DNA from: Bacillus testis
GTDB taxonomy: Bacteria > Bacillota > Bacilli > Bacillales > DSM-1321
Assembly: GCF_001243895.1 (NCBI RefSeq)
Contig: NZ_LN851186.1
Location: 606,048 to 670,047, forward strand
Direction of reading: 5' to 3'
Length of the DNA: 64,000 nucleotides
A model generated the notes under the pieces. It saw only the letters and a program-made list of their open reading frames with translations. It was not told the origin of the DNA and did not search any database. Made by a program: the position numbers and the translations under genes. Below, piece after piece: positions 36,875 through 47,797 of the stretch. Numbering within the stretch: position 1 is the first letter of the stretch; every line of letters starts with the position of its first letter.

Positions 36875-38176
36875 ATGAGAATGGTAGACTTAATCGAAAA
36901 AAAGCGTGACGGCGGCGAGTTGACGAAAGAAGAAATCAATTTCATGATTGAAGGCTATACAGATGGTTCTATTCCTGATTATCAAATGTCTTCTTTCTTA
37001 ATGTCTGTTTTCTTTAAAGGTATGACTCCGGAAGAAACAGCTAATATGACAATGGCGATGGTGAATTCAGGAGACCAAATTGACCTTTCAGCGATCGAAG
37101 GCATCAAAGTCGATAAGCACAGCACAGGCGGCGTAGGCGATACAACGACAATCGTGCTAGCTCCACTAGTGGCGGCTGTGGGCGTGCCTGTTGCTAAATT
37201 ATCTGGACGCGGCCTTGGACATACAGGCGGTACAGTTGATAAATTCGAATCAATTCCAGGCTTCCATTCTGAAATTGGCTCTGAGCAGTTCATCAAGCAA
37301 GTGAATGATGTGAAAGTGGCTGTAACAGGACCTACTGGAAACTTGACTCCTGCCGATAAAAAAATCTATGGCTTGCGCGATGTAACGGCTACTGTTAACT
37401 CAATCCCTCTAATGGCAAGCAGCATCATGAGCAAGAAAATTGCTTCCGGCTCTGATGCCATTGTTTTAGATGTTAAAGTTGGCGCAGGCGCATTCATGAA
37501 AGATGTTGACAGTGCCAAAAAATTAGCTCATGCTATGGTTGAAATCGGCAAAAACGTCGGCCGTGACACAATGGCTGTCATTTCTGACATGGACCAGCCT
37601 CTTGGCTATGCAATCGGTAACGCTTTGGAAGTAAAGGAAGCAATCGATACTCTTCGCGGAGAAGGCCCTAAAGACCTTGAAGAGCTTTGCTTAACATTGG
37701 GAAGCAAAATGGTCGTGCTTGCTAAGCATGCAGATTCAGTGGAAGAAGCGCGTAAAATGCTTAAGGAAGTCATCGATAACGGTAAAGCACTTGAGAAATT
37801 CAAGGAATTTGTCATCGCTCAAGGCGGAGATGCTTCTGTCATCGACGATCCATCTAAATTGGCTAAAGCGAAATATGAAATTCCTGTATTGGCGAAAGAA
37901 GATGGCTATGTGGCTGAAATCGAAGCAGACAGCATCGGAACAGCAGCTATGATTCTGGGTGCCGGCCGTGCAACAAAAGAATCTGTTGTAGATTTGGCAG
38001 TCGGCCTCATGCTACATAAGAAAATCGGCGATGAAGTGAAGAAGGGCGACACCATCGTTACGATCCACAGCAACCGCGAGAACGTGGATGATGTAATGGA
38101 CCGTATCTACGAATCTTACCGTATTACGCCTGAAAAAGTTGGAGAAGCTGTGCTTGTACATGCAGAAATCCATTAA
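36875..38176 (+). CDS. pdp: Pyrimidine-nucleoside phosphorylase
   Basis: A 433-residue enzyme that splits thymidine, deoxyuridine and uridine with phosphate. The thymidine/pyrimidine phosphorylase signature [17 protein letters not shown] is at about residue 110, preceded by the phosphate loop [15 protein letters not shown] 36875 follows AAGAGGAG; the in-frame TTG at 36866 is against that site. Works with DeoC to move deoxyribose carbon into glycolysis. Confidence 0.96.
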   Translation: MRMVDLIEKKRDGGELTKEEINFMIEGYTDGSIPDYQMSSFLMSVFFKGMTPEETANMTMAMVNSGDQIDLSAIEGIKVDKHSTGGVGDTTTIVLAPLVAAVGVPVAKLSGRGLGHTGGTVDKFESIPGFHSEIGSEQFIKQVNDVKVAVTGPTGNLTPADKKIYGLRDVTATVNSIPLMASSIMSKKIASGSDAIVLDVKVGAGAFMKDVDSAKKLAHAMVEIGKNVGRDTMAVISDMDQPLGYAIGNALEVKEAIDTLRGEGPKDLEELCLTLGSKMVVLAKHADSVEEARKMLKEVIDNGKALEKFKEFVIAQGGDASVIDDPSKLAKAKYEIPVLAKEDGYVAEIEADSIGTAAMILGAGRATKESVVDLAVGLMLHKKIGDEVKKGDTIVTIHSNRENVDDVMDRIYESYRITPEKVGEAVLVHAEIH

Positions 38177-38249
38177 TTGACAGTAAGAATGCGTTGTATC
38201 TTTCGGGATGTAACGCCATTAACAAATAATAAGCAACGGAGGAACCACC

Positions 38250-38927
38250 ATGAACAAAGAACAAATCGCAGGAATGATTGACCACACATTATTAAAGGCG
38301 GATGCAAGCCGCGAAGCAGTCATTAAATTGGCTAACGAAGCAAAAGAACACCGTTTCGCTTCTGTTTGTGTGAACCCGTCACAAATCGAAACAGCGTACG
38401 AAATCCTTAAAGACACTCCAGAAGTGAAAGTCTGCACAGTAATCGGTTTTCCATTAGGGGCATCTACATCTGAAACAAAAGCATTTGAAACAAAAGATGC
38501 AATCGCTAAAGGCGCTACTGAAGTAGATATGGTCATCAACATCGGCGCGCTTAAAGACAAGAATGACGAGCTTGTTTTGAACGATATTAAAGCAGTTGTT
38601 GAAGCGGCAAAAGGCAAAGCGTTGACAAAAGTCATCATTGAAACTTGCTTGTTGACTGACGAAGAAAAAGTCCGTGCTTGCGAGCTTTCTGTTAAAGCCG
38701 GCGCAGATTTCGTTAAAACATCAACTGGATTCTCTACTGGCGGAGCAACAGTTGCTGATATCGCATTAATGCGCAAAACAGTAGGACCGGACGTTGGCGT
38801 TAAAGCATCAGGCGGCGTGCGCAGCCTAGCTGACGTTGAAGCATTGGTTGAAGCCGGCGCTACTCGTATTGGAGCAAGCTCAGGCATTGCGATCATCAAC
38901 GGCGAACAATCTAAATCAAGCTATTAA
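38250..38927 (+). CDS. deoC: Deoxyribose-phosphate aldolase
   Basis: A 225-residue class I aldolase that cleaves deoxyribose 5-phosphate to glyceraldehyde 3-phosphate and acetaldehyde. The Schiff-base Lys lies in [14 protein letters not shown] and the proton-relay Lys in [16 protein letters not shown] precedes the ATG. It follows pdp by 73 bp with no terminator between, so the two are probably co-transcribed. In B. subtilis deoC is first in the operon instead. Confidence 0.97.
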   Translation: MNKEQIAGMIDHTLLKADASREAVIKLANEAKEHRFASVCVNPSQIETAYEILKDTPEVKVCTVIGFPLGASTSETKAFETKDAIAKGATEVDMVINIGALKDKNDELVLNDIKAVVEAAKGKALTKVIIETCLLTDEEKVRACELSVKAGADFVKTSTGFSTGGATVADIALMRKTVGPDVGVKASGGVRSLADVEALVEAGATRIGASSGIAIINGEQSKSSY

Positions 38928-38951
38928 TCAAGTCCATATATTAATATGAAG

Positions 38952-38989
38952 AAAAAGACGCTCAAGGCTCTTGCCAGCGTCTTTTTTTG
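38952..38989 (+). terminator. Terminator after deoC
   Basis: AAAAGACGCT / AGCGTCTTTT stem with a nested CAAG/CTTG pair in the loop, then a T run. Confidence 0.9.
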
Positions 38990-39159
38990 TTTCGTTCTAT
39001 ATGGCGTTATGGCTCTCGCTTCAACACGAGAGTAAAGGCAAGGGAGAAAAGTAGGCAAAGCGATGTTTAACCTTGCCCCTATATTGCTTTACCGTAGCAC
39101 AATTTGATAGTATTAGAAGTATGATTTTTGATCGAGATTTTCTGGAGGTGAATGGAGAA

Positions 39160-39450
39160 ATGTCACGTATTTCAAATGAAGAAGTGAAGCATGTGGCCCA
39201 TCTGGCAAGATTGGCCGTCAATGAAGAAGAAGCCGAAGAAATGAGAAAAGAACTGGAAGCAATCATCACATTTGCCGAACAATTGAATGAATTGGACACA
39301 AGCGGTGTAAAGCCGATGTCGCATGTTCTTGATATGGTGAATGTATTTCGTGAAGATGAAGCCAAAAAAGGGCTTCCAGTCGAGAAAGTCATGAAGAATG
39401 CACCGGACCACAAGGACGGACTGATCCGTGTACCGGCAATTATGGACTAA
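39160..39450 (+). CDS. gatC: Asp-tRNA(Asn)/Glu-tRNA(Gln) amidotransferase subunit C
   Basis: A 96-residue subunit that stabilises GatA-GatB. It shows the conserved KHVAHLARL and [17 protein letters not shown] stretches. ATG 39160 follows CTGGAGGTG and gives the normal length; a longer in-frame ORF from TTG 39073 is not supported. First gene of gatCAB. Confidence 0.95.
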   Translation: MSRISNEEVKHVAHLARLAVNEEEAEEMRKELEAIITFAEQLNELDTSGVKPMSHVLDMVNVFREDEAKKGLPVEKVMKNAPDHKDGLIRVPAIMD

Positions 39451-39462
39451 GGGGGGGACAAC

Positions 39463-40923
39463 ATGTCACTGTTTACGAATAGTTTGAAAGAACTGCACAG
39501 TTTACTACATAAAAATGAAGTGTCCGTATCCGACCTGGTGAATGCTTCATTCGAGCGCATTCAGCAAGTGGATGGAAAAATCGGCGCTTTCCTTACTTTG
39601 AATGAAGAACAAGCCCGCACGCAGGCAAAGTCATTGGACGAAGCATTGAAAAAGAACGAGGGCAATAACCTGTTATTCGGCATGCCAATCGGAATTAAAG
39701 ATAATATCGTCACAAAGGATCTGCGCACAACATGTGCAAGTAAGATCCTGGATAACTTTGATCCAATCTATGATGCGACCGTTGTCCAAAAGTTGAACAA
39801 TGCGCAAACAATAACCATTGGAAAGTTGAACATGGATGAGTTTGCCATGGGCTCCTCTAATGAAAACTCCGCATATAAGACTGTCAGAAATCCGTGGAAT
39901 AACGAATATGTACCTGGAGGGTCATCAGGCGGTTCCGCAGCGGCTGTTGCAGCGGGAGAAGTGCTGTTCTCATTAGGTTCAGATACAGGCGGCTCCATTC
40001 GCCAGCCAGCTTCGTTCTGCGGCGTAGTGGGCATGAAGCCTACGTACGGCCGTGTATCACGCTTCGGTTTGGTGGCATTCGCTTCTTCGCTTGACCAAAT
40101 CGGGCCAATCACCAATACGGTTGAAGACAATGCTTATTTGCTTGAAGCCATTGCCGGTCTTGACCCTATGGATTCAACATCTGCCAATGTGGATGTCCCG
40201 CGTTTCTCAGAAGCGCTGACAGGGGATATCAAAGGGCTGCGCATCGCTGTGCCGAAGGAATATTTGGCAGAGGGCGTAGATGAAGAAGTGAAAGCTTCGG
40301 TGATGGAGGCTCTAAACGTTTTAGAGGCCCAGGGAGCGACATGGGAGGAAGTATCCCTTCCGCACTCTAAGTACGCTTTAGCTACTTATTACCTGCTATC
40401 CTCTTCAGAGGCATCGGCTAACTTGGCTCGTTTTGACGGTGTCCGATATGGCTACCGTACGCCTAATGCCGAGAATTTAATTGAAATGTACAAGCACACC
40501 CGTTCAGAAGGTTTCGGAAAAGAAGTAAAGCGCCGGATTATGCTTGGTACCTTTGCGTTAAGTTCAGGTTACTATGACGCGTATTATAAAAAAGCCCAGC
40601 AGGTCCGCACATTGATCAAGAAGGACTTTGATGATGTATTCGCCCAATATGACGTCATTATAGGGCCAACAACACCGACGCCGGCTTTCAAAATCGGTGA
40701 AAATACGAAAGATCCGTTGACCATGTATGCAAATGATATTTTGACGATTCCTGTCAACCTTGCCGGCGTGCCAGGCATATCTGTTCCTTGCGGCTTGTCA
40801 CAGCAAGGGCTGCCACTTGGATTGCAGATTATCGGCAAGCATTTTGATGAAAGCACCGTCTATCGTGTTGCTCATGCATTTGAACAGGCAACAGACCATC
40901 ATACAAAAAGACCACAATTGTAA
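39463..40923 (+). CDS. gatA: Amidotransferase subunit A (glutaminase)
   Basis: A 486-residue amidase-signature enzyme that releases ammonia from glutamine for tRNA-bound Glu or Asp. The Ser-cisSer-Lys triad is visible: Lys in GIKDNIVTK, Ser in the glycine-rich [15 protein letters not shown] and Ser in [15 protein letters not shown]. It starts after AAGGGGGGGAC and stops 12 bp before gatB. Confidence 0.97.
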   Translation: MSLFTNSLKELHSLLHKNEVSVSDLVNASFERIQQVDGKIGAFLTLNEEQARTQAKSLDEALKKNEGNNLLFGMPIGIKDNIVTKDLRTTCASKILDNFDPIYDATVVQKLNNAQTITIGKLNMDEFAMGSSNENSAYKTVRNPWNNEYVPGGSSGGSAAAVAAGEVLFSLGSDTGGSIRQPASFCGVVGMKPTYGRVSRFGLVAFASSLDQIGPITNTVEDNAYLLEAIAGLDPMDSTSANVDVPRFSEALTGDIKGLRIAVPKEYLAEGVDEEVKASVMEALNVLEAQGATWEEVSLPHSKYALATYYLLSSSEASANLARFDGVRYGYRTPNAENLIEMYKHTRSEGFGKEVKRRIMLGTFALSSGYYDAYYKKAQQVRTLIKKDFDDVFAQYDVIIGPTTPTPAFKIGENTKDPLTMYANDILTIPVNLAGVPGISVPCGLSQQGLPLGLQIIGKHFDESTVYRVAHAFEQATDHHTKRPQL

Positions 40924-40935
40924 GGGGTGAGGATT

Positions 40936-42366
40936 ATGGAATTTGAAACGGTAATAGGCCTTGAAGTGCACGTGGAATTAAAAACAGATTCGAAGATTTT
41001 TTCATCCAGTCCGAACCAGTTCGGAGCTGAACCAAACACCAATACATCGGTCATTGACTTGGGCTACCCTGGCGTATTGCCCGTCTTGAACAGAAAAGCA
41101 GTCGATTATGCAATGAAGGCAGCTATGGCGCTGAACTGTGAAGTTGCGACCGAGACGAAATTCGACCGGAAGAATTATTTCTATCCGGATAACCCAAAAG
41201 CTTATCAGATTTCGCAATTCGATAAGCCAATCGGCGAGCACGGTTGGATTGAGATTGAAGTGAACGGCTATAAAAAGAAAATTGGGATTACACGCATCCA
41301 TATGGAAGAGGATGCCGGCAAGCTGACGCATGGAGCCGGCGGCATGTCGCTATGCGATTACAACCGACAGGGAACGCCACTGGTCGAAATCGTATCGGAA
41401 CCGGATATCCGCACGCCGGATGAAGCATATGCATACCTGGAAAAATTGAAGAGCATCATTCAATACACAGGCGTATCAGATTGCAAAATGGAGGAAGGTT
41501 CATTGCGCTGTGATGCCAATATCTCTATCCGGCCGGTTGGGCAGAAAGAATTCGGCACAAAAACAGAATTGAAAAACTTGAATTCTTTTAACTTCGTCCG
41601 CCGTGGATTGCAGCACGAAGAAGAACGCCAGCGTGAAATTGTTTCGAACGGGGGCGTCATCGAACAAGAGACGCGCCGATTTGACGAGAATACAGGCAAA
41701 ACGCTATTGATGCGGGTGAAGGAAGGATCGGATGATTACCGCTACTTCCCTGAACCGGATTTAATGGATCTATATATCGACGATGAGTGGAAAGAACGCA
41801 TCCGCGCCGAAATTCCTGAGCTTCCTGATGCGCGCAAGAAGCGTTATATGGAAGAGATGGGACTGCCGGCTTACGATGCAGGCGTTCTGACTGTTGCCAA
41901 GGAAACAGCCGACTTTTTCGAAGCGACTGTTGAAGCGGGCGCTGATCCGAAACAGGCTTCGAACTGGATCATGGGAGACTTGTCTGGCTACTTGAACGCT
42001 GAAGGAAAAGAACTTCATGATCTGCCTTTGACTCCGGCTTCGCTTGCAGGCATGATCGCTTTGATCGAAAACGGAACAATCTCTTCTAAGATTGCCAAAA
42101 CAGTGTTTAAGGAATTGGTTGAGCATGGCGGGGACGCTGAAGCAATCGTCAAAGAAAAAGGACTTGTCCAAATTTCGGATGAAGGCGCCCTTCTGAAAAT
42201 CATTGATGAAACACTCGACAAAAATCCGCAAAGCATTGAAGATTTCAAAGCGGGCAAAAAGAAAGCGACCGGCTTCCTCGTAGGACAAATCATGAAGGCG
42301 ACAAAAGGCCAAGCCAATCCGCAGTTGGTCAATAAACTGCTTATGCAGGAAATACAGAAACGATAA
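40936..42366 (+). CDS. gatB: Amidotransferase subunit B
   Basis: A 476-residue kinase-like subunit that activates the misacylated tRNA and amidates it. It begins [15 protein letters not shown], includes the Zn-proximal and catalytic block [13 protein letters not shown], and ends in a YqeY-like tail ([19 protein letters not shown]). ATG 40936 follows AAGGGGTGAGG. Repeat element copy B begins 12 bp after its stop. Confidence 0.97.
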   Translation: MEFETVIGLEVHVELKTDSKIFSSSPNQFGAEPNTNTSVIDLGYPGVLPVLNRKAVDYAMKAAMALNCEVATETKFDRKNYFYPDNPKAYQISQFDKPIGEHGWIEIEVNGYKKKIGITRIHMEEDAGKLTHGAGGMSLCDYNRQGTPLVEIVSEPDIRTPDEAYAYLEKLKSIIQYTGVSDCKMEEGSLRCDANISIRPVGQKEFGTKTELKNLNSFNFVRRGLQHEEERQREIVSNGGVIEQETRRFDENTGKTLLMRVKEGSDDYRYFPEPDLMDLYIDDEWKERIRAEIPELPDARKKRYMEEMGLPAYDAGVLTVAKETADFFEATVEAGADPKQASNWIMGDLSGYLNAEGKELHDLPLTPASLAGMIALIENGTISSKIAKTVFKELVEHGGDAEAIVKEKGLVQISDEGALLKIIDETLDKNPQSIEDFKAGKKKATGFLVGQIMKATKGQANPQLVNKLLMQEIQKR

Positions 42367-42377
42367 AGTGAAACCTT

Positions 42378-42521
42378 AGGCGGCGGGAGTTTTTATTCAT
42401 CTCCTGCCGATCATTAGTTGAACCAATCGCATTCTTACTGGCGCTTGATCTCCCTTTATACTTCTTCGCGTCTCTAATCAGTTGAAGTGGGGTCCTTAGC
42501 GCAATTAGAATGGGATAAACA
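42378..42521 (+). repeat. Dispersed intergenic repeat, full copy B
   Basis: Same architecture as the element after pcrB. Stem 1 GGCGGGAG / CTCCTGCC (42382-42389 with 42401-42408); linker GATCATTAGTTGAAC; stem 2 CATTCTTACTGGCGCT (42430-42445) with AGCGCAATTAGAATG (42498-42512); tail GGGATAAAC. Differences from copy A fall in pairs that keep the stems (for example GAG/CTC in place of GGG/CCC). Confidence 0.9.
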
Positions 42522-42527
42522 AATACA

Positions 42528-42560
42528 GGCCACTCCCCTCATAGGGAAGTGGTTTTCTTA
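42528..42560 (+). terminator. Terminator downstream of gatB
   Basis: CCACTCCCCT / AGGGAAGTGG with one mismatch and a T-rich tail, after the repeat. Confidence 0.75.
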
Positions 42561-42837
42561 TTTTGCCCTCCATCTTTTACTCTGTCTTGCTAGTGTTTCA
42601 ACGATCAATCGACAAGAGCGGGATTAATAAATAAAATGCTCTTTAAACTCATAATTCTTTATTCAGAATATGCTAAAATAAAGGAAAATACACTTGATCA
42701 CTCTGAAGGTTAATCAGCAAGAGGCATGCTTCTTTGTTAAAAGCTCTAACCGGGCCAACCTACAATGCTACTCTCGAAGGAAACGATGCATATATGTTAT
42801 GCTTATATAACTTGAATAAGGATGCTTCCGAGTAAGC

Positions 42838-42900
42838 ATGGGCAATGGATTCGATTTTGGCGGAGGTTCAGGAGGAGATTCAGGTGGAGGCTGCGATTAA
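42838..42900 (+). CDS. Tiny glycine-rich ORF (20 codons)
   Basis: Reads MGNGFDFGGGSGGDSGGGCD and stops 24 bp before the next gene. The composition (11 of 20 residues Gly, terminal GGGCD) is striking and resembles Gly-rich tails of longer proteins. The nearest Shine-Dalgarno (TAAGGA) is 15 bases away, so translation is uncertain. It could be a microprotein or the remains of a larger gene. The rest of 42561-42837 holds no recognisable gene. Confidence 0.35.
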   Translation: MGNGFDFGGGSGGDSGGGCD

Positions 42901-42924
42901 ATGAGGAGAGGGTGAAGAAATAAT

Positions 42925-43656
42925 ATGGTTTTAGCGATCTGGATAGCGGTCGCCATTCTATTTTGTGTTCTGGCTTATGCGTTCCATAATCGTAAAAAAT
43001 ATCACTTGTTATCGCATTATCACCAATATAGCCCTTTTGTAAAAAGAGAAATGGAACAGAGCGGTTACCTGGTCCATATCGGCCGGTTTACTTGGGGGAT
43101 AGCGATACTGTGGATTTTGACCATCCCATTTTTAGCCTTTAAGGTAACCTATGCCATGGAAGTGTCGCTGACGGTTTTTTTACTATATGTCATGGTTGGC
43201 ACCTGGATTATCCGGCGCTTCGATGTAGCTAAAAAAAGGAAGCGCAATACTCGGATTTTACTGATGCTGTATATGGCTATCGCCATTATTCTGGGTTTTA
43301 TTTTCATCCAGGGGCAGCAGGAGACAAAGGTTAAAATCAATGAGCAAAGCATCGTATTCGACAGCATGTATACGTACCGCCTTCCCATTAAAGATATAGA
43401 GAGCGTAGAATGGATGGAGCAAATGCCTGAAAACCTTATTAAATTGAATGGATATGCCACCACCTGGAGATCGCTCGGTTATTTTCAATCCAAAGAATTG
43501 GGAAAAGGCGTTCATTTTGTCTACCCCAATAAACCGCCGTTCATCTATATTAGAGCAAAACACACATACATCTTGATTAATTCCAGGGACAAGCAGGAAA
43601 CAGAGCAATGGTATGATCGGATACATGCCGCACTGCAAGGGGCCGGTATGGAATAG
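42925..43656 (+). CDS. DUF3784/PH-domain-like membrane protein
   Basis: A 243-residue protein with an N-terminal helix (about 3-19), a short charged segment of DUF3784 type, then three hydrophobic helices at about 50-72, 77-95 and 112-130. A C-terminal soluble part (about 140-240) has a pattern like bacterial PH domains (IVFDSMYTYRLPIKDIESVE; IYIRAKHTYILINSRDKQ). Good site GAGGAGAGGGTG. No specific function can be assigned. Confidence 0.7.
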   Translation: MVLAIWIAVAILFCVLAYAFHNRKKYHLLSHYHQYSPFVKREMEQSGYLVHIGRFTWGIAILWILTIPFLAFKVTYAMEVSLTVFLLYVMVGTWIIRRFDVAKKRKRNTRILLMLYMAIAIILGFIFIQGQQETKVKINEQSIVFDSMYTYRLPIKDIESVEWMEQMPENLIKLNGYATTWRSLGYFQSKELGKGVHFVYPNKPPFIYIRAKHTYILINSRDKQETEQWYDRIHAALQGAGME

Positions 43657-43914
43657 TGAGGCACAGGAAAAAGGCTTGGTTGTTTGTTTAAGTCATTTTA
43701 TGGAGAGTATGGAAATAAGCAGAAATTATTTTCTTGAAATAGGATAAATATTTTTTAAAATCCCTGTTTTTTAGATATACTGTTTAAGTGGCTTTTTTTT
43801 GAGCAGTGCTATATAATCTATTCGGCATTATATTGGACACTTTGCCACTGAGAATTGATATATGTTGTGCGCAGGAAAAGCATAACCGATGAATCTGACT
43901 ATAGGATGATGACA

Positions 43915-44856
43915 ATGAAACGAGCAAGACTAATATATAATCCAACATCGGGGCGCGAGGTGATCCGCAAGCATTTACCCGATATCCTTGCCAAATTGGA
44001 ACAGGCGGGATACGAAGCATCCGCGCACGCAACGACTTGCGAGGGAGATGCAACGGAAGCGGCTAAGATCGCCATCGAACGCAAATACGATGTGGTAATA
44101 GCAGCAGGAGGAGACGGAACAATCTATGAGGTCGTCAACGGCCTTGCTGGCGCAGAGCACCGGCCGAAGCTGGGGATTATCCCAACAGGGACAACCAATG
44201 ACTTTGCGCGCGCCATCCATGTGCCCCGTCAGGTAAACGCTGCTGTCGATATCATTACGGATGGATATGCGATGCCGATTGATATCGGTAAAATGAATGA
44301 TAAATACTTCATCAATATTGCTGGCGGCGGACGCTTGACCGAGCTGACATATGAAGTTCCAAGCAAGCTGAAAACCATGCTCGGCCAGCTTGCGTATTAT
44401 CTCAAGGGAATCGAAATGCTTCCAAGCATCAAGGCTTCCCAAGTCAAAATCGAATATGACGGAAAACTGTTTGAAGGCGAAATTATGCTATTCCTAGTAG
44501 CGAATACAAATTCCGTCGGCGGATTTGAACGGTTGGCTCCGGACGCCTCCCTCAATGACGGCATGTTCTCCCTGCTGATTGTTAAGAAGATGAATTTAGC
44601 CGAGTTTATTCGCGTAGTCACCATGGCCATCCGCGGAGAGCATATTAATCATCCGAGCGTTGTCTATGCCAAAGCGAACCGCATTAAGGTAACGCCGGTC
44701 GACAAGAAGATCCTGTTGAACCTTGATGGTGAATACGGCGGCATGGCACCTGCGGAATTCGTTAATATGTATCGCCATTTCGACGTATTTGTGCCAAGCG
44801 GCTTCTCTCCTGATGCCTTGCCGCAGATTGATGAGCGTGAAGAAGAAAGCTTATAA
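43915..44856 (+). CDS. dgkB: Diacylglycerol kinase DgkB
   Basis: A 313-residue soluble lipid kinase that phosphorylates diacylglycerol left over from lipoteichoic acid synthesis. It begins MKRARLIYNPTSGRE and has the ATP-binding GGDGTIYEVVNGL and IIPTGTTNDFAR motifs. Of the in-frame ATGs at 43906, 43909 and 43915, the last gives the B. subtilis YerQ N-terminus. The stretch 43657-43914 before it is AT-rich with no gene. Confidence 0.94.
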   Translation: MKRARLIYNPTSGREVIRKHLPDILAKLEQAGYEASAHATTCEGDATEAAKIAIERKYDVVIAAGGDGTIYEVVNGLAGAEHRPKLGIIPTGTTNDFARAIHVPRQVNAAVDIITDGYAMPIDIGKMNDKYFINIAGGGRLTELTYEVPSKLKTMLGQLAYYLKGIEMLPSIKASQVKIEYDGKLFEGEIMLFLVANTNSVGGFERLAPDASLNDGMFSLLIVKKMNLAEFIRVVTMAIRGEHINHPSVVYAKANRIKVTPVDKKILLNLDGEYGGMAPAEFVNMYRHFDVFVPSGFSPDALPQIDEREEESL

Positions 44857-44862
44857 ATAGCT

Positions 44863-44908
44863 AAAAAAAAAAGCAAATGATCCCTCGCAGGTTCATTTGC
44901 TTTTTTTA
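44863..44908 (+). terminator. Terminator after dgkB
   Basis: AAAAAAGCAAATGA / TCATTTGCTTTTTT stem with A-rich and T-rich flanks, likely active in both directions. Confidence 0.9.
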
Positions 44909-45034
44909 TAATCGAATAACCAACGAATCAAAGTTTCACTTTATTCCCATCCTCTCCCTGTTCAGATTTGGAGCCGTATCCTTTATACTCAAACTATATG
45001 TAAAAAAGAAACCCAATTTGAAAGGGCGGTAACA

Positions 45035-45811
45035 GTGCTCCATTATCAGACATACCACTTGAATGAGAATAAACCATGGATTACATTGATCCAGGGAGCA
45101 GAAGGCGATTCATCTATTTGGTTCAAGCAATTGAAGGAGTATAGGAAGCATTATAATGTGCTGCTGATTGATCTGCACGGCCAGGACGAATCAAATTTGG
45201 ATACGCTTGCAAAGGAAGTCTTAAAGGTCTTAGATGTCCTACAAATAGAGCGTTCACATTTTATAGGCATCTCACTGGGGACTGTGGTTATCCAATGTAT
45301 AGCTAATCTAGAGGCGGATCGTGTCGAGACAATGGTCCTCGGCGGTGCTATTACGACACTAAATATGCGCACCAAACTTTGTCTGTCATTAGGGCGCTTG
45401 GCCAACCAATTTGTCCCCTTTAAATGGATCTACCGGTCGTTTGCCTGGATAGTCATGCCACTCGCGAATCAAAAAGAAGCCCGACAGTTATTTATCGAGC
45501 AGGCAAAATCCATACAGCAAAGTGAGTCTATTCAATGGAATGCACTCGCTAAGAATGCTGGTCCTTACCTGAAAAAACTGCAGAAAGAATTCCACAATAT
45601 CCCGACCTTATTCCTCATGGGCGAACAAGATTACCTTTTTCTAGAAGGCGTAGAAGATATCGTTTTGCATACGGGGCACCATGTCACGTTTGATATCATT
45701 GACCAGGCGGGGCATATGTGCAATATTGATCAACCTCAAGCATTTACTAAGCGGAGCATGTCTTTTATTGATTCCTATTGTCAAGAATTAATTTCCATAA
45801 AGAGCAGCTAA
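45035..45811 (+). CDS. Alpha/beta hydrolase
   Basis: A 258-residue alpha/beta-hydrolase fold protein. The nucleophile elbow is GISLGT near residue 80, the acid lies in GEQDYLF and the His in QAGHMCNID. There is no signal peptide. The start is GTG after AAAGGGCGGTAACA. Substrate unknown; it stands alone between two terminators. Confidence 0.85.
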   Translation: MLHYQTYHLNENKPWITLIQGAEGDSSIWFKQLKEYRKHYNVLLIDLHGQDESNLDTLAKEVLKVLDVLQIERSHFIGISLGTVVIQCIANLEADRVETMVLGGAITTLNMRTKLCLSLGRLANQFVPFKWIYRSFAWIVMPLANQKEARQLFIEQAKSIQQSESIQWNALAKNAGPYLKKLQKEFHNIPTLFLMGEQDYLFLEGVEDIVLHTGHHVTFDIIDQAGHMCNIDQPQAFTKRSMSFIDSYCQELISIKSS

Positions 45812-45853
45812 AAAAAGATGAATGGCATGTGTTCCATTCATCTTTTTTTAGCT
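45805..45853. terminator. Bidirectional terminator
   Basis: GCTAAAAAAAGATGAATGG / CCATTCATCTTTTTTTAGC, a near-perfect 19-bp stem between convergent genes, with A and T runs that serve both strands. Confidence 0.9.
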
Positions 45854-45854
45854 G

Positions 45855-46226
45855 TTAATAGCGCTTTGGCTTGATGATCAGCGTCACACCATAATAGATC
45901 AATCCGGCAAGGGCCCCGTAGGCAAGGAACCAGACAAAATCTGATCTGAAGTTGCCAAAGTCAGTGTTGAATAGTTGGCCAAATAGATGGCCAATCAAGC
46001 CCAAAGCAAGCCCTGCCACAATATAAAGCACAAATTTGACAATGCCGTTTCGCGGATTCCGTTTTTCGATGAAGATGGAAGCCGGGATGCCGAATACAAC
46101 AAAAAGAGGCAGTGACAATAGAGCGACGAGCGGAATATAAGTAAGTTCAGTGAAACCATAAAGCAAGATTGGCAATAATACACTGAATAGAATAGTTGCG
46201 ACAAGGGCTGTAAGTATTTTTCTCAT
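45855..46226 (-). CDS. Hypothetical four-helix membrane protein
   Basis: A 123-residue, strongly hydrophobic protein with about four predicted membrane helices (residues about 3-22, 27-45, 58-78 and 95-117) and a basic C-terminus (KPKRY). The ATG at 46226 follows AGAGGTG; a GTG 9 bases upstream overlaps that site. I do not recognise the family. Confidence 0.65.
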   Translation of the reverse strand: MRKILTALVATILFSVLLPILLYGFTELTYIPLVALLSLPLFVVFGIPASIFIEKRNPRNGIVKFVLYIVAGLALGLIGHLFGQLFNTDFGNFRSDFVWFLAYGALAGLIYYGVTLIIKPKRY

Positions 46227-46426
46227 GCAAAACACCTCTTCCTATGTACCTTAAGTGTACAATAAACCGGAGCAAGCGAATATAGGGTTCTCTTATCTTA
46301 TACCCCTCAATCACCCGGGACATTCCGGCTTCCTTTATTGTCAATCCTGAATGTGGTAAAATCATGCTAGTCTGTAAAAGGAAAGCCTTGAAAATGAGGC
46401 ATCATATAGAAAAGGAAGTAGAATAC

Positions 46427-47797
46427 ATGAAGAAAAACGCACCAGTCGCTAAAAATGAACAGCTGACTGTTACATTTGAAGATATGACAACGGACGGAGC
46501 TGGCGTAGCCAAGGTGGATGGTTATCCGTTATTCGTGCCTTACGCATTGCCCGGTGAAAAAGCTATTATCCGTGTAGTAAAAGCCAATAAAGGATATGGC
46601 TTTGGCCGCTTGGAAAAAATCATCGAGCAAAGCTCGGACCGTGTCGATTACCCATGTTCGCTCCATAAAGAATGCGGCGGCGCCCAATTGCTGCATCTAA
46701 GCTATGAAGGACAGCTGAAAGCAAAGGAAAAGCAAGTCCGTGACGCCATGGAACGGATCGGCGGATTAAAGGATGTAAAGGTCCACCACGTCCTTGGCAT
46801 GGACAACCCTTGGAAATACCGCAATAAGGTACAGGTGCCGGTAGGCGAAAAGAACGGAAAAATCGTTACTGGATACTACCGCAAGCGCAGCCACGATATC
46901 ATCGATATGGAAAACTGCGGCGTCGAATTGTCCATGGACGACAGTATTGTATTGAAAGTCCGGGATATCTGCATCGATAACGGCATTTCCCCGTATGATG
47001 AAAAAACACACCGCGGTGTGCTGCGCCATATCATGGTTCGTTGGGCAAAAGAAACGGGCGAAATCATGATTGTGTTGGTAACTCGCACACGCCAGTTGCC
47101 GAATAAAGATGAAATCGTTAAAGATATCGTCAAAACAATCCCGAATGTGAAAAGCATTGTCCATAATATCAACGTAGAACGCACAAATGTCATTCTTGGC
47201 GACCGGTCACTGACCATTTACGGAAGCTCGACCATCACAGATTATATAGGCGATGTCAAATTCGCCATTTCGGCCAAATCTTTCTATCAAGTCAACCCAT
47301 ACCAAACGAAGGTATTATATGACAAAGCGCTTGACTATGCCGGCCTGACAGGAGAAGAAACAGTGATCGATGCTTATTGCGGAATCGGAACCATCTCCCT
47401 GTTCCTCGCCCAAAAAGCGAAGAAAGTATACGGAATCGAAATCGTCAAGGACGCCATCAAAGATGCTGAGCGCAACGCCAAGCTGAATGGCATCCATAAC
47501 GCTGAGTTCATCACAGGAGCGGCTGAGACTGTGATCACCGATTTGTACAAAGAAGGCGTCAAAGCAGATGTAGTCGTGGTCGATCCACCACGCAAAGGCT
47601 GTGACGAAGCATTATTGAACACCATCATTGCCATGAAACCGAAAAAGGTCGTCTATGTATCCTGCAATCCGGGCACATTGGCAAGAGACCTGCGCATACT
47701 CGAGGACGGCGGCTATCAAACGATGGAAGTGCAGCCGGTTGATATGTTCCCGCAAACAACGCATGTTGAAGCGGTCACTTGGTTGGAGTTAGTATAA
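46427..47797 (+). CDS. rlmCD: 23S rRNA (uracil-5-)-methyltransferase RlmCD
   Basis: A 456-residue SAM-dependent enzyme (YefA/RumA family) that makes m5U747 and m5U1939 in 23S rRNA. An N-terminal TRAM domain (about 8-68) precedes the Fe-S segment; the SAM motif [14 protein letters not shown] and the catalytic [10 protein letters not shown] follow. The Fe-S segment reads [11 protein letters not shown]77 and C83 are present, but the next expected cysteine is Ala86. ATG 46427 follows AAGGAAG and matches the family start. The 3' end is partly repeated at 50.9 kb. Confidence 0.94.
   Translation: MKKNAPVAKNEQLTVTFEDMTTDGAGVAKVDGYPLFVPYALPGEKAIIRVVKANKGYGFGRLEKIIEQSSDRVDYPCSLHKECGGAQLLHLSYEGQLKAKEKQVRDAMERIGGLKDVKVHHVLGMDNPWKYRNKVQVPVGEKNGKIVTGYYRKRSHDIIDMENCGVELSMDDSIVLKVRDICIDNGISPYDEKTHRGVLRHIMVRWAKETGEIMIVLVTRTRQLPNKDEIVKDIVKTIPNVKSIVHNINVERTNVILGDRSLTIYGSSTITDYIGDVKFAISAKSFYQVNPYQTKVLYDKALDYAGLTGEETVIDAYCGIGTISLFLAQKAKKVYGIEIVKDAIKDAERNAKLNGIHNAEFITGAAETVITDLYKEGVKADVVVVDPPRKGCDEALLNTIIAMKPKKVVYVSCNPGTLARDLRILEDGGYQTMEVQPVDMFPQTTHVEAVTWLELV

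Noticed and set aside
43855-43914. N-terminal extension of dgkB
   Set aside because: In-frame but absent from the family; the ATG at 43915 gives the standard start.
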